This document shows, one piece after another, positions 26,482 to 37,500 of a stretch of DNA of 64,000 nt. The notes beneath the pieces are model-generated. The model was given only the letters and a program-made list of their open reading frames with translations. It searched no databases and was not told where the DNA came from. Position numbers and translations under genes: made by a program. The stretch lies in contig NZ_LOIC01000061.1 of NCBI RefSeq assembly GCF_001684335.1, positions 27,821-91,820 on the forward strand. Direction: 5' to 3'. The DNA comes from Photorhabdus namnaonensis. Lineage in GTDB: Bacteria; Pseudomonadota; Gammaproteobacteria; Enterobacterales; Enterobacteriaceae. Each line of letters begins with the position of its first letter. Within the stretch, counting starts at the first letter, position 1.

Positions 26482-28332
26482 ATGGCTTTATTACAAATTA
26501 GCGAGCCGGGATTATCCGCTGTACCACACCAACGTCGTTTAGCTGCCGGTATTGATTTAGGCACGACACACTCATTAGTTGCCACTGTTCGCAGTGGGCA
26601 AGCGGAAACATTGATGGATAGTGAAAATCGTTACCTGCTTCCCTCAGTTGTTCGCTACCATGAAAAGGGGCTTGAAATTGGTTGGCAGGCCCGTCGACAG
26701 GCGGTACATGATCCCGCTAATACCATCAGCTCAGTAAAACGTATGATGGGGCGCTCTCTGGCTGACATTCAGCAACGTTATCCAAATCTTCCATATCAAT
26801 TTCAAGCGAGTGAAAACGGATTGCCGTTAATCAACACCGCAACGGGTTTGGTCGATCCCATTCAGGTTTCTTCTGAAATTCTTAAATCGCTGGCGCAGCG
26901 TGCGGAAGAGACACTGGATGGTAAGCTTGACGGTGTTGTGATCACGGTTCCTGCCTACTTTGATGATGCACAGCGTCAGGGAACAAAAGATGCGGCGTGT
27001 TTAGCCGGATTGCACGTTCTGCGCTTGCTTAATGAACCGACTGCCGCTGCGATTGCCTACGGACTGGATTCTGGTCAAGAAGGTGTGATTGCGGTTTATG
27101 ACTTAGGCGGCGGTACATTTGACGTTTCTATTCTTCGGCTAAGCCGTGGTGTCTTTGAAGTGCTGGCGACTGGTGGCGATACTGCACTGGGTGGTGATGA
27201 TTTCGATTTGATACTGGCTGATTGGATTCGTGAACAGGCGGATATTGGCGACCGAAATGACCATAGTCTGCAACGCCAACTATTGGATACGGCTACTCAG
27301 GTAAAAATCGCCTTGAGTGATGCTGATATTGCAGAGATAAACATTGCCGGTTGGCAGGGTAAAATCACCCGTTGCGAATTTGAAGCCCTGATAACACCAT
27401 TGATAAAACGGACTTTACTGGCAAGTCGCCGGGCATTGAAAGATGCAGAAGTCTCTGCGGATGAAGTTTTACAGGTGGTTATGGTGGGTGGTTCAACCCG
27501 TGTACCGCTAGTTCGTCATAGGGTTGGCGAGTTTTTTGGCCGCGAACCGCTGACTTCCATTGATCCTGATAAAGTGGTTGCGGTGGGGGCTTCAATTCAG
27601 GCGGATATTCTGGTGGGTAACAAGCCAGATAGCGACATGCTGTTGCTAGATGTGATCCCGCTTTCACTTGGGCTGGAAACGATGGGGGGCTTGGTTGAAA
27701 AAATTATCCCTCGTAACACGACCATTCCGGTTGCCAAAGCGCAAGAGTTCACCACTTTCAAAGACGGCCAGAGTGCAATGAGTATTCATGTAGTGCAAGG
27801 GGAAAGAGAATTGGTAAGTGATTGCCGTTCACTGGCCCGTTTTACCCTACGTGGTATTCCGCCATTACCCGCTGGTGGGGCCCATATCCGGGTGACTTTC
27901 CAGGTCGATGCTGATGGCTTGCTGAGTGTCAGTGCGTTGGAGAAATCCACTGGCGTCGAAGCTTCTATTCAGGTGAAGCCTTCCTACGGCTTATCTGATG
28001 GAGAGATTGCTCGCATGATAAAAGATTCTATGGCGAATGCTCAGGAAGATCTCAGTGCGCGTAAACTGGCAGAACAAAAAGTTGAAGCGGCGCGAGTACT
28101 GGAAAGTGTCACCAGTGCGTTAGAAAAAGACGCCGATCTACTGAATGAGCAAGAACAGGCGGCAATTGATGCGGCCGTAGAAACACTTATAACAAGCGTT
28201 CAGGGCAATGATCCTGAAATTATTGAAAACGCGATTAAACAACTGGATAAGCAAACGCAGGAATTCGCTGCGCGCCGGATGGATTCATCTATTCGCCGGG
28301 CGTTGGCGGGCCATTCTGTGGACGAGATTTAA
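26482..28332 (+). CDS. hscA: Fe-S specialised Hsp70 chaperone HscA
   Basis: 616 aa, the E. coli length. Hsp70 signatures: [12 protein letters not shown] (23-34), [14 protein letters not shown] and [14 protein letters not shown]. The C-terminal substrate domain recognises LPPVK of IscU and drives cluster release. Followed directly by fdx. Confidence 0.98.
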   Translation: MALLQISEPGLSAVPHQRRLAAGIDLGTTHSLVATVRSGQAETLMDSENRYLLPSVVRYHEKGLEIGWQARRQAVHDPANTISSVKRMMGRSLADIQQRYPNLPYQFQASENGLPLINTATGLVDPIQVSSEILKSLAQRAEETLDGKLDGVVITVPAYFDDAQRQGTKDAACLAGLHVLRLLNEPTAAAIAYGLDSGQEGVIAVYDLGGGTFDVSILRLSRGVFEVLATGGDTALGGDDFDLILADWIREQADIGDRNDHSLQRQLLDTATQVKIALSDADIAEINIAGWQGKITRCEFEALITPLIKRTLLASRRALKDAEVSADEVLQVVMVGGSTRVPLVRHRVGEFFGREPLTSIDPDKVVAVGASIQADILVGNKPDSDMLLLDVIPLSLGLETMGGLVEKIIPRNTTIPVAKAQEFTTFKDGQSAMSIHVVQGERELVSDCRSLARFTLRGIPPLPAGGAHIRVTFQVDADGLLSVSALEKSTGVEASIQVKPSYGLSDGEIARMIKDSMANAQEDLSARKLAEQKVEAARVLESVTSALEKDADLLNEQEQAAIDAAVETLITSVQGNDPEIIENAIKQLDKQTQEFAARRMDSSIRRALAGHSVDEI

Positions 28333-28334
28333 TT

Positions 28335-28670
28335 ATGCCGAAAATTGTCTTTTTACCTCATAACGATCTTTGCCCTGATGGCGCAGTTCTGGAAGCCAAA
28401 GAAGGGGAATCCATTCTGAATGTTGCATTGCGCAATGGGATTGAAATTGAGCATGCTTGTGAAAAATCCTGTGCTTGCACAACTTGCCATTGTATCGTTC
28501 GTGAAGGTTTCGATTCACTGGAAGAGAGCTCTGAACTGGAAGATGACATGCTGGATAAAGCTTGGGGGCTTGAACCGGAAAGTCGTCTGAGTTGTCAGGC
28601 TAGAGTTTCCGATGAAGATTTAGTGGTAGAAATTCCCAAATACACCATTAACCATGCCCGTGAGCACTGA
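28335..28670 (+). CDS. fdx: [2Fe-2S] ferredoxin of the isc operon
   Basis: 111 aa. Ligands Cys42, Cys48, Cys51 and Cys87 ([17 protein letters not shown]). Adrenodoxin-type electron donor for cluster assembly on IscU. Confidence 0.97.
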   Translation: MPKIVFLPHNDLCPDGAVLEAKEGESILNVALRNGIEIEHACEKSCACTTCHCIVREGFDSLEESSELEDDMLDKAWGLEPESRLSCQARVSDEDLVVEIPKYTINHAREH

Positions 28671-28688
28671 TTGGCAGGAGAAAAATAA

Positions 28689-28889
28689 ATGAGCCTGAAA
28701 TGGTCCAATAGCCGTGAAATTGGTGAAGCGCTATATGACAAATTTCCTGAGGTAGATCCGAAAACGGTTCGCTTTACTGATATGCACCAGTGGATTTGTG
28801 AACTGGATGATTTTGATGATGCGCCTGAAAAATCCAATGAAAAGATTTTGGAAGCGATCCTACTTGTTTGGTTGGATGAGTTTGAATAA
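28689..28889 (+). CDS. iscX: IscX, Fe-S assembly regulator
   Basis: 66 aa, small acidic protein starting [20 protein letters not shown], the canonical IscX sequence. Binds IscS and iron and modulates sulfur transfer. Last gene of the isc operon, with a terminator about 60 bp on. Confidence 0.97.
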   Translation: MSLKWSNSREIGEALYDKFPEVDPKTVRFTDMHQWICELDDFDDAPEKSNEKILEAILLVWLDEFE

Positions 28890-28949
28890 CAAATCGCATT
28901 AATTTGTTATTTATCCGTCATAATTTTGATGTAGGCTGAACTTCAATGA

Positions 28950-28975
28950 AAAACTGGCTCTGGCCGGTTTTTTTA
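28950..28975 (+). terminator. Rho-independent terminator after the isc operon
   Basis: AAACTGGC / GCCGGTTT stem with a TCTG loop, followed by a T run. Confidence 0.8.
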
Positions 28976-29071
28976 TAGGATTGATATCTGGCAGACGAAT
29001 AATTATATGGGTAGAAGCTTGAATAAGCTCCTCACTGCCATTGAGTGGTAATAATAAGAGGTGAAAAAAGA

Positions 29072-30367
29072 ATGACTAAACAAATCATGCCGATAACACT
29101 GTCTTATGAACCAGCAGCAGCTTGCTGGGGTGAAAAAGCGCTGATTAGTTCCAGTGATGAAGGGATAACCATCCATCTGGTTGGTAAAGGTAAATTAGGG
29201 GCAGTACAACGTGCCGGGCGTAAAATTGACGGGCAGGGAATTCGTCATGTGGCTCTGATTGGCGAAGGTTGGGATTTAGAGAAAAGTTGGGCTTTTTGGC
29301 AAGGATTCCGTGCGCCAAAAGGTAATCGTTCGATTGAATGGCCTCAATTGCCTGCGGCTGAAAAACAGGAATTGGAAAGCAGAATTAAAATTATTGATTG
29401 GGTGCGTGACACCATCAATATGCCAGCGGAAGAGCTTGGGCCGGAACAATTGGCGAGGCGGGCGATTGATCTAATGTGTGGTATGGCTGGTGAATCAGTA
29501 AGTTATCGCATTATTAAAGGCGAAGATTTACGTGAACAGGGTTATGCTGGCATCCACACCGTTGGCCGTGGCTCTTCTCGTGATCCGATTTTGTTGGCGT
29601 TGGATTACAACCCAACTAACGACCCGCAAGCGCCGGTGTTTGCCTGCCTGGTAGGGAAAGGCATCACATTTGATACTGGCGGCTACAGCCTGAAACAATC
29701 TTCCTTTATGGATTCCATGAAATCGGATATGGGTGGAGCCGCGACCCTGGCAGGTGCATTGGCGCTGGCAATCAGTCGTGGCTTGAAACATCGAATTAAA
29801 CTGTTCCTCTGCATAGCGGATAACATGGTCAGTGGTAACGCCTTTAAACTGGGTGATGTTATTCATTACCGTAATGGTAAATCTGTTGAAGTGATGAATA
29901 CGGATGCGGAAGGTCGTCTGGTTTTGGCTGATGGTCTAATTGATGCCAGCAGAGAGAAAGCGAAATTAATCATCGATGCGGCAACCTTGACCGGTGCGGC
30001 GAAAACGGCGGTGGGTAATGACTACCACTCTGTACTCAGCTTCGATGACAAATTGGCGGCTGATCTGTTAGCGGCCTCCGCGTCCGAGAATGAACTGTTC
30101 TGGCGCCTGCCGCTAGCTGAATTCCATCGTAGCCAACTGCCATCGAATTTTGCTGACTTGAACAACGTTGCTGGGTCATCACATACTGCGGGAGCAAGTA
30201 CTGCGGCGGCTTTCCTGTCTCATTTTGTGGAAGAATACCAAAAAGGTTGGATTCACATTGATTGCTCGGCGACTTATCGTAAATCCGCAGTAGAACATTG
30301 GTCCGCGGGTGCAACAGGTTGTGGGGTTCGTTCGATTGCTAATTTGCTATTGGCGAAGGCGAAATAA
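29072..30367 (+). CDS. pepB: Peptidase B (leucyl aminopeptidase family M17)
   Basis: 431 aa from ATG 29072 (AGAGGTG upstream); 29045 would add nine residues. It is colinear with E. coli Pep[31 protein letters not shown], and the M17 signature [14 protein letters not shown] with metal-binding Asp and Glu. A cytoplasmic broad-specificity aminopeptidase that uses two metal ions. It sits after iscX as in E. coli. Confidence 0.95.
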   Translation: MTKQIMPITLSYEPAAACWGEKALISSSDEGITIHLVGKGKLGAVQRAGRKIDGQGIRHVALIGEGWDLEKSWAFWQGFRAPKGNRSIEWPQLPAAEKQELESRIKIIDWVRDTINMPAEELGPEQLARRAIDLMCGMAGESVSYRIIKGEDLREQGYAGIHTVGRGSSRDPILLALDYNPTNDPQAPVFACLVGKGITFDTGGYSLKQSSFMDSMKSDMGGAATLAGALALAISRGLKHRIKLFLCIADNMVSGNAFKLGDVIHYRNGKSVEVMNTDAEGRLVLADGLIDASREKAKLIIDAATLTGAAKTAVGNDYHSVLSFDDKLAADLLAASASENELFWRLPLAEFHRSQLPSNFADLNNVAGSSHTAGASTAAAFLSHFVEEYQKGWIHIDCSATYRKSAVEHWSAGATGCGVRSIANLLLAKAK

Positions 30368-30402
30368 ATTTATTTTATCTAAAAAACTGATTGGAGATTT
30401 TT

Positions 30403-30825
30403 ATGGGTTCATTAAGTGAATTAATTTCGGTTGAGGTTGATGTTCCAAGTGGTAGTAAAATAACGCTTAGCCAACCGGAAGAATATCCCTCACAGCTCAT
30501 TGAAGCTTTGGTCAGTTTATTTAGTCAACGTAAACCTGTTCGCCGTGCTTTTATCATTCAAGCGCATGATAAAAATGTGGATGAAAACCCCAATTTATTA
30601 ATTGGACTGGAAATAAGCGGCGCGGCAGACGAAATTGATCAATTAATCCACGAAGCAGGCACTATTGCTTGTGAATACACCTCCGAAGAGGAGCCGATTG
30701 ACTTCTGTTTAGTTGATGAAAAAGAGGGCGGTGTTAGCCATTATTTGATTCAACATACGCAGCCATTTTACCAGCGTAAATTAGGCAGTTGGTTACGTGG
30801 AAGTATTCCGGTGATGAATAAGTGA
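30403..30825 (+). CDS. sseB: SseB C-terminal domain protein (N-terminal domain absent)
   Basis: 140 aa from ATG 30403, with TGGAGA five bases upstream. In E. coli, sseB follows pepB and encodes 258 aa. Here only the second half is present: ISVEVDVPSGSKITLSQPEE, then LVSLFSQRKPVRRAF, LLIGLEISG and HYLIQHTQPFYQRKLGSWLR align with SseB_C. The first 130 residues have no counterpart upstream, where the pepB stop lies 35 bp away. It keeps a good ribosome site and an intact frame, so it may be a functional single-domain form. The role of SseB (enhanced serine sensitivity) is poorly understood. Confidence 0.8.
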   Translation: MGSLSELISVEVDVPSGSKITLSQPEEYPSQLIEALVSLFSQRKPVRRAFIIQAHDKNVDENPNLLIGLEISGAADEIDQLIHEAGTIACEYTSEEEPIDFCLVDEKEGGVSHYLIQHTQPFYQRKLGSWLRGSIPVMNK

Positions 30826-31929
30826 CTATTAACGGGTGATAATATAGTTGTCGGTAGAATTGAAATCTCCTGTTTATTACCACAACCATTACCGAATCAA
30901 GTAGAAATTAAAAAGTCTGAGCCCAGTAAAATACAGGACTCAGACCTTGATGAATTCGTGATTTAAATTGAATAATTCACAGAGCTAGGGAGTCTTGTCT
31001 GCTATATTATTTTAAATAAACGTTAGTAGAAAAAATTTTAATTACTCTTATTGAATGTTTTTCTTAAATAACTTAATTTTAATAATTGATGCATGAATCT
31101 TATTTTTAACTAGAATAGATGAAATAAACTATAAATCAGAAAGAGATAATTATAATCTGGTTTTGTTTCATATATATAATAAGTATGTTTTTTATTTTTT
31201 TAAAGAAAATAATAATAAAATTCAATGTCAGAAACAATTATTAACCGAAGAAACTAAAATTCTAATAGTCTGTAAATAACTTAGTGCTCCCATTATATAT
31301 TAACCTCTTGTCTTTTAAATAAAATTATTATTGATTGATATTTATATTTTACAATAAAGCTATTTTAATTGGCTCAGAAAATAATTTACAGAATAGATAA
31401 AATATCCGTTACCGGTTAATACACATTTTCTTTATTTATTTCACGGGGTTTTTATTTTTTTGTTGACAATAAGATATTGATTTTAATATTTTTTATTGCT
31501 TTTCAAGAGCATCTAATCACTATGGAATAGAATTTTTATTCTAATTTTCTTTGTGTTATGGTCTGTTTAAATAGTTACTTTATAAAATTATTGATAATTG
31601 TTTTATAAGAATTTTTAAGTTCACTATATTGATAGTTAAATATGTAATAATATTGAAAGAGAATCTTGATAAGAGATTAGCGATATTTTTTGCCTTAAAC
31701 AGCTATGTTATAGAAAACAATTATTTATTTGTTTTATGCTATTTTTATCACGTTTATATTAAAAAAATATGTTAATTGTTTTTTACGTAATTAGCTTTAA
31801 TGTTACTTTTATGGACAGGGATGTTTAATTGAGTGGCCGGGATAGCCCATTGCTTATGGATTCTATTGACAGGTGTTTAATTAAATAAGCAGATTTTTAT
31901 ATCTAAGCTTTGAACTTATGGAGAAATAT
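30826..31929. other. 1.1-kb AT-rich intergenic region upstream of the serralysin gene
   Basis: No gene is supported. A hairpin GTCTGAGCC / GGACTCAGAC lies at 30915-30945. On the minus strand it is followed by TTTTT, so it has terminator form in that direction although no minus-strand gene enters it. The rest is very AT-rich with many A and T runs, as expected for H-NS-bound DNA, and must hold the serralysin promoter. Confidence 0.5.
30915..30945 (-). terminator. Hairpin with minus-strand terminator form
   Basis: Stem GTCTGAG / CTCAGAC. Read on the minus strand the stem is followed by CTTTTTAATTT. It could also stop pepB-sseB transcripts, but the downstream plus-strand T run is missing. Confidence 0.5.
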
Positions 31930-33372
31930 ATGTCTTTAAAGAGGAAGATTTCATATTTGGAAGAAGTTAATGGTTCAGCAAAGGCAAATGAGGTATTGAC
32001 CTGGCTACAGGCTTATATTCCAGGTAAAGATCCTAATATTGTCGTTGGGCATGAGCCCAGTAAAGATGCAGCGAAAGAGTTAATCCGAAGTGATTACCGT
32101 TGGGGGCATCAGAGTAATGACAAATCTGAAACTTTCCAATTAACGTATAGTTTCCTGGAGAATGAACCGGATAATATGCCGTGGATTATTTATGGATTCT
32201 CAGCATTTAATGAAGAACAAAAAGCTGCCGCAAAACTGTCAATTCAATCTTGGACTGATGTCGCGAATATTAAATTCACGGAAACCTCTGATGTCAGTAA
32301 GGCGAATGTCACTTTTGGTTTCTTTGATATTAGTTTAACAGGGGATTATGCGTTTGCTGAGATGCCGCGCCCATCTTTGACACAGGTAGGAACTTGGTAT
32401 AATGCGGAAAGCCGTACTTTCTTAAAAAATGATATTGAATTGAATGGTTATGGCCGGCATACATTTACTCATGAGATCGGCCATACACTGGGGTTGGATC
32501 ATCCGGCTGATTATGACGCGTCTGATGATGTAATACCGACTTATAAGAACAAAGCTACCTATTTTGAAGATAGCGGTGCTTATACCGTCATGGGTTATTT
32601 CAGTGAAAAAAATACCGGACAGGACTTTAAAGGTAGTTATTCTGCTGCGCCATTACTTAACGATATTTCAGCCATTCAGTCGCTGTATGGCGCGAATAAT
32701 ATTACCCGTGCCGATGACACTGTATATGGTTTTAATTCCAATACCGATCGCGATTTTTTTACTGCAAAAGATGAAAAGAGCAAACTTGTGTTCACCGCCT
32801 GGGATGTGGGTGGTAATGATACCTTTGATTTCTCTGGTTTTACTCAGGATCAACGTATTAACTTGAATGAAGCTTCTTTCTCGGATGTGGGCGGCTTGAA
32901 AGGAAACATCTCTATTGCCCGTGGCGTCACGATTGAAAATGCGATTGGCGGCAGTGGTAATGACATTCTGATAGGGAATGACGTCGCCAATACTTTAAAG
33001 GGCGGTGCCGGTGATGACATTATCTACGGTGGACTGGGAGCGGATAATCTTTGGGGCGGGGAAGGCAAAGATACATTTGTCTACCTGAGTGCCAAGGAAT
33101 CACCTTTTCTTGAGCGTGATTGGATTCATGACTTTATTTCCGGTGAAGACAAGATTGATGTGTCATTGTTCGATCTGGGTGAAGCAGGAAAAGGCACTAT
33201 TAAGTTTGTCGAAGAATTCACTGGCGCTATTGGGGAAGCAGTGATTAGCTATGATAGCGTTAATAAGGTAAATGATTTCGTGATTAATATGGGGGGAGAA
33301 TTATCCCACGATGGCTTTGGAGTGAAAATCGTCGGAGAGCCGCTGACAGAAGCTGATTTTATCCTTGCATAA
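31930..33372 (+). CDS. Serralysin-family zinc metalloprotease, PrtA-like
   Basis: 480 aa from ATG 31930, the length known for Photorhabdus PrtA. There is no Sec signal; serralysins leave by type I secretion using a C-terminal signal. The zinc motif HEIGHTLGLDH is at 181-191 and the Met-turn MGYF at 221-224. RTX calcium-binding repeats lie at about 340-383 (GGSGNDILIG, GGAGDDIIYGG, GGLGADNLWGG). The C-terminus ends with FILA, as expected. The inhibitor and prtBCD exporter genes that accompany prtA elsewhere do not follow; secretion would need an exporter encoded elsewhere. It could be the canonical prtA relocated or a second paralog. Confidence 0.9.
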   Translation: MSLKRKISYLEEVNGSAKANEVLTWLQAYIPGKDPNIVVGHEPSKDAAKELIRSDYRWGHQSNDKSETFQLTYSFLENEPDNMPWIIYGFSAFNEEQKAAAKLSIQSWTDVANIKFTETSDVSKANVTFGFFDISLTGDYAFAEMPRPSLTQVGTWYNAESRTFLKNDIELNGYGRHTFTHEIGHTLGLDHPADYDASDDVIPTYKNKATYFEDSGAYTVMGYFSEKNTGQDFKGSYSAAPLLNDISAIQSLYGANNITRADDTVYGFNSNTDRDFFTAKDEKSKLVFTAWDVGGNDTFDFSGFTQDQRINLNEASFSDVGGLKGNISIARGVTIENAIGGSGNDILIGNDVANTLKGGAGDDIIYGGLGADNLWGGEGKDTFVYLSAKESPFLERDWIHDFISGEDKIDVSLFDLGEAGKGTIKFVEEFTGAIGEAVISYDSVNKVNDFVINMGGELSHDGFGVKIVGEPLTEADFILA

Positions 33373-33391
33373 CACAACAATACAACAACAC

Positions 33392-33420
33392 AACCGCATC
33401 TGACTGGATGCGGTTATTCA
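33392..33420 (+). terminator. Probable terminator after the serralysin gene
   Basis: AACCGCAT / ATGCGGTT stem with a short loop (33392-33414), followed by a weakly T-rich stretch. Confidence 0.6.
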
Positions 33421-33630
33421 TTTAATCACTTTGAGCGTCTGGACGTGTAATTTTGCTGTCTTCTGTATTCCGTCTTCTGTCCTCTATTTCCTGTCCTCTG
33501 TTTTCTGCCCATGTGGTTGGAGTTCTTAATCTACCATTTTTCTATAATATAAGTAGTCAAGTATATTTGGATAAGTAATGAATGATGTAATTTTTTATTT
33601 TAAAACAATCGCGAAATAATTTATTTCTAA

Positions 33631-33807
33631 TTTGAAATTATCTTTTAATGATATTAAATATAATTAACAGATACGTTGGTCGTATTATTTTATTATGAAA
33701 AAATAATATATACGGAAGCTAGTTTTAGTTTGAAATTGTTTCATGTCGGTGTTAAATGTAATTAACGTTTACATTAGTTGTATAATTTGATTATTATAAA
33801 ATAATAT
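33631..33807 (+). repeat. Two diverged direct repeats of about 79 bp
   Basis: Unit 1 (33631-33709) and unit 2 (33729-33807) both start TTTGAAATT, share a TTAAATxTAATTAAC core and end ATAATAT. A partial third match (CTGTTTCACGTCGG) occurs near 33896. The spacing of about 98 bp and the position upstream of gxpS suggest a regulatory duplication. Confidence 0.5.
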
Positions 33808-34421
33808 GTAATCAGGCAGGTTGATAATTTTTACGTGTATAAATATACATTAATTAATATAACCAAATGATAAATCATGCTTTTTATGGTGCAATCTGTT
33901 TCACGTCGGAATACGTGGAGGTTAATCTTACAGAAAATTATCAAGGTAAATTCGGTATTAATTGGGGATCAGGAGGTTTAATTTGTCTTTATAATTACTT
34001 GATTTTTTATGAAATAATTTACATTTGATATTAATTCAAAATGGACAAAATACAACAGGGATTTAACACTCATGTCAGTAAATATATTCAATAAATCCAT
34101 TTTTATTTAGTTGTGGAATTCAGCATCGGCCAATAAAAAGTTGCACAAAATCAAAGACGCTTATTAAAAAAATAGGAAAAAAATGAAATATCTTTTGCCG
34201 GTTCACTGGATGAGCCGTTTATTCCGTTATCGGGAAAATAATTGTCGCAGAATTGTTAATTATGCGGTTATCAGCCGGACTATTACATCCAGCGTCCAAG
34301 AGAATGTGCTGTCTGAGGATTTTAATTGATGCCTGGTGTGCGCCTGTTCTTATTTCTTTGAGGAAAGAAAGAAGGGCAAAACATTTGTGATGATTGTTGA
34401 GAATGGCAGTTTTCAAATAAC

Positions 34422-34548
34422 TATACCCTATGGATTTCAAGATGTGTCGCGACGGCAAGCGAGCGAATCCCCGGGAGCATAGGAAACTATGTGACCGGGG
34501 TGAGTGAGTGCGGCCAACAAAGAGGCAACTTGAAAGACAACGGGTATA
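34422..34548. repeat. ERIC (IRU) element just upstream of gxpS
   Basis: 127 bp from TATACCC to GGGTATA, a near copy of the ERIC at 19648-19774 (only scattered differences). Its right end is 25 bp before the gxpS ATG, so it probably lies in the leader RNA or the core promoter. Confidence 0.93.
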
Positions 34549-34573
34549 ACAGATTCGTTGAGGTAGTAAGTAT

Positions 34574-37500
34574 ATGAAAGATAGCATGGCTAAAAAGGAA
34601 ATTATCTTTGACGCTGGATTAGAACAAGTACCGTCAGAAAAGGTTGGTGATGACCTATCTGTTCAGAAACTTAATTTGTTGTCAGAAGCTGAACGCACAC
34701 TGCTGTTGAAAACTTGGAACGCCACTGAAATCGTCTATCCCGGCCAGTTAGGTATTCATCAGTTGTTTGAACGACAAGTGGAGAAAACCCCGACAGCCAC
34801 AGCGTTAATAGCAAGGGATAAGGCCCTGAGTTATGCGGAATTGAATATTCGCGCTAACCGACTGACTCATCAACTGATTAAACAAGGGGTTGGCCCGAAT
34901 GATCATGTGGCAATCCTGTTAGAGCGATCTATTGAATTGGTGGTGGCTCAATTGGCTATTCTCAAGGCGGGGGCGGTTTATGTCCCTATCGATCCCGGAG
35001 CGCCGAACGAGAGAAAAAATTGGCTGATAAACGATTGTTTAGCTAAATTGTTGCTCACCAGTGCAGAAGTGGATATTCCGGCTGATCTGGATGTTCCGCT
35101 AATTCATCTCTCTGATGAGACAGACGTGAGCAAGGAGGTGGGTTTTAATCCTGACTTACTTTGTGCCAGTACCGCGCCAGCGTATATTATGTACACCTCC
35201 GGCTCGACTGGCACCCCTAAAGGGGTGATCGTGCCTCACCGTGCTGTGGTCCGGTTGGTTATTAATAATAGCTATGTTGAAATTGAACCCAATGACCGAG
35301 TTGCCTTTGCGGCTAACCCGGCATTCGATGCCAGCACCTTTGAAGTCTGGGCCCCTTTGCTCAATGGTGGGGCGCTGGTAGTCATTGACCACACGACTTT
35401 GTTGACGCCACAGGAATTTGTACAGGCATTAGACCGTTATCGAATTAATATCTTATGGTTAAGTGTCGGTCTGTTTAACCGGCTGGCGGCGGAGTTGTCC
35501 CCAGTGTCGCCACAATTGAAAAGCTTAATTGTCGGCGGCGATATCCTTGATCCTCATGTGATTGCCCAAGTTTTACGTAACAACCCGCCTCAGCAGTTAT
35601 TGAATGCCTATGGACCGACCGAGGGCACTACCTTTACCACCACATACCGGATTGAAGCTTTAGCCACAGGAACAACCAATATCCCTATTGGTCGACCCAT
35701 TGCCAACACGCGGGTTTACTTACTGGACGCGCAGGGCCAGCCGGTGCCATTAGGAAGGGTGGGCGAGATTTATGTGGGAGGCGACGGGGTAGCCTGCGGT
35801 TATCTCAATCGCCTTGAATTGACCGCTGAACGTTTTTTGGTTGATCCATTTAGTGATGTACCGGATGCGCGGATGTATCGGACCGGCGATTTGGCCCGTT
35901 ATCTGCCGGATGGCAATCTCGAATTCCTTGGCCGCAACGATCAACAAGTGAAAATTCGGGGCTTTAGGATTGAGCCGGGGGAAATTGAAGCCTGCTTGGT
36001 GGAGTATTCGACAGTACGTGAAGCGGTGGTATTGGCGTTAGGCGAAGGGCAGAACAAGCAGTTAGTTGCTTATGTACTGGCAGAGTCGGATAACGAATTG
36101 CCTACTCACTTGCGTGAACATTTAACTGAGCGGTTGCCTGATTATATGGTGCCGGTGGCCTTTGTGCGTCTGGATGAATTCCCGCTAACTCCCAATGGCA
36201 AATTGGATCGCCGGGCATTGCCGACACCGGGTGAAGACGCCTTTGCTCGTCAGGTTTACTCCGCACCGCAAGGGGAGCGGGAAATTGCATTGGCGACTAT
36301 TTGGCGCGAGTTACTGGGTATTGAACAGATAAGTCGATATGACAGCTTCTTTGCCTTGGGTGGTCATTCACTGCTCGGCATACGTATGATTGAACAGCTA
36401 CGCCATTTAGGGCTGACATTGGCTGCCCGCGATCTGTTTCAATCGCCAATATTGGCGGAGTTGGCCCAAACATTGGGACAGCATCAGATTATGGCAGTGC
36501 GGCCGAATGTCATTACCCCGGCGACCACTGCATTGACGCCAGCGATGTTGCCGCTAATTGATTTGACTCAACCTGATATTGATCACATCGTCGAGCAGGT
36601 ACCGGGTGGAGTGGTCAATATTCAGGATATTTATGCGTTGTCACCGTTGCAGGACGGTATCTTGTTTCACCATCTGCTAGCGAAAGAGGGTGATCCTTAC
36701 TTGCTGGCCTATCCAATGATCTTTGCTGACCGTGGTTTGCTAGACCGCTATTTATTTGCGGTACAACAGGTGGTTGACCGCCATGATATTTTGCGTACCG
36801 CGTTTATCTGGCAAGGATTATCCATTCCGGCGCAGGTGGTTTGGCGTCAGGCGCCGTTGTTAGTGACTGAATTGAAGTTAAACCCGACTGACGGGCCGGT
36901 CAGTGACCAACTGGCGCAACGTTTTGATCCGCGGCAACACCGTTTCGATCTAAATCAGGCGCCGTTGTTGCGCTTTGTGATAGCACAGGAAACCGATGGT
37001 CGCTGGTACGTATTGCAATTACAACATCACCTGATTGGTGACCATACCACGCTGGAAGTGATGAACCGCGAAGTTCGGGCCTGCCTTGACGGACAGGGTG
37101 ATAATCTACCGGCGCCGGTACCATTCCGCAATCTGGTGGCTCAGGCTCGGCAAGGGGTTGACCAGACAGAGCATCACCGATTTTTCACCGACATGTTGGC
37201 AGAAGTGGATGAACCGACATTACCGTTTGGGCTGACCGAGGTTCATCGTGATGGTTCTCAGGTCACACAAGCGCACCGGATGCTGTCTCCCACACTGAAT
37301 GACCGCCTGCGTGCTCAAGCGAGACGTCTGGGTGTCAGTTTGGCAACCCTGTGTCATCTGGCTTGGGCACAGGTGTTGTCGCGTACCAGTGGACAAGAGA
37401 AAGTGGTGTTCGGCACTGTGCTGTTTGGGCGCATGGCGGCGGGGGAAGGGGCTGACAGCGGCATGGGGCTGTTTATCAATACCTTACCACTACGGTTGGA

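Larger units (their letters stand above)
33415..34573. other. 1.2-kb AT-rich region upstream of the NRPS gene
   Basis: No gene is supported. It contains a pyrimidine-rich stretch of CTTCTGT/CCTCTGT-like units (about 33451-33512), two diverged 79-bp direct repeats (33631-33709 and 33729-33807) and an ERIC element ending 25 bp before the NRPS start. The gxpS promoter must lie here. Confidence 0.5.
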
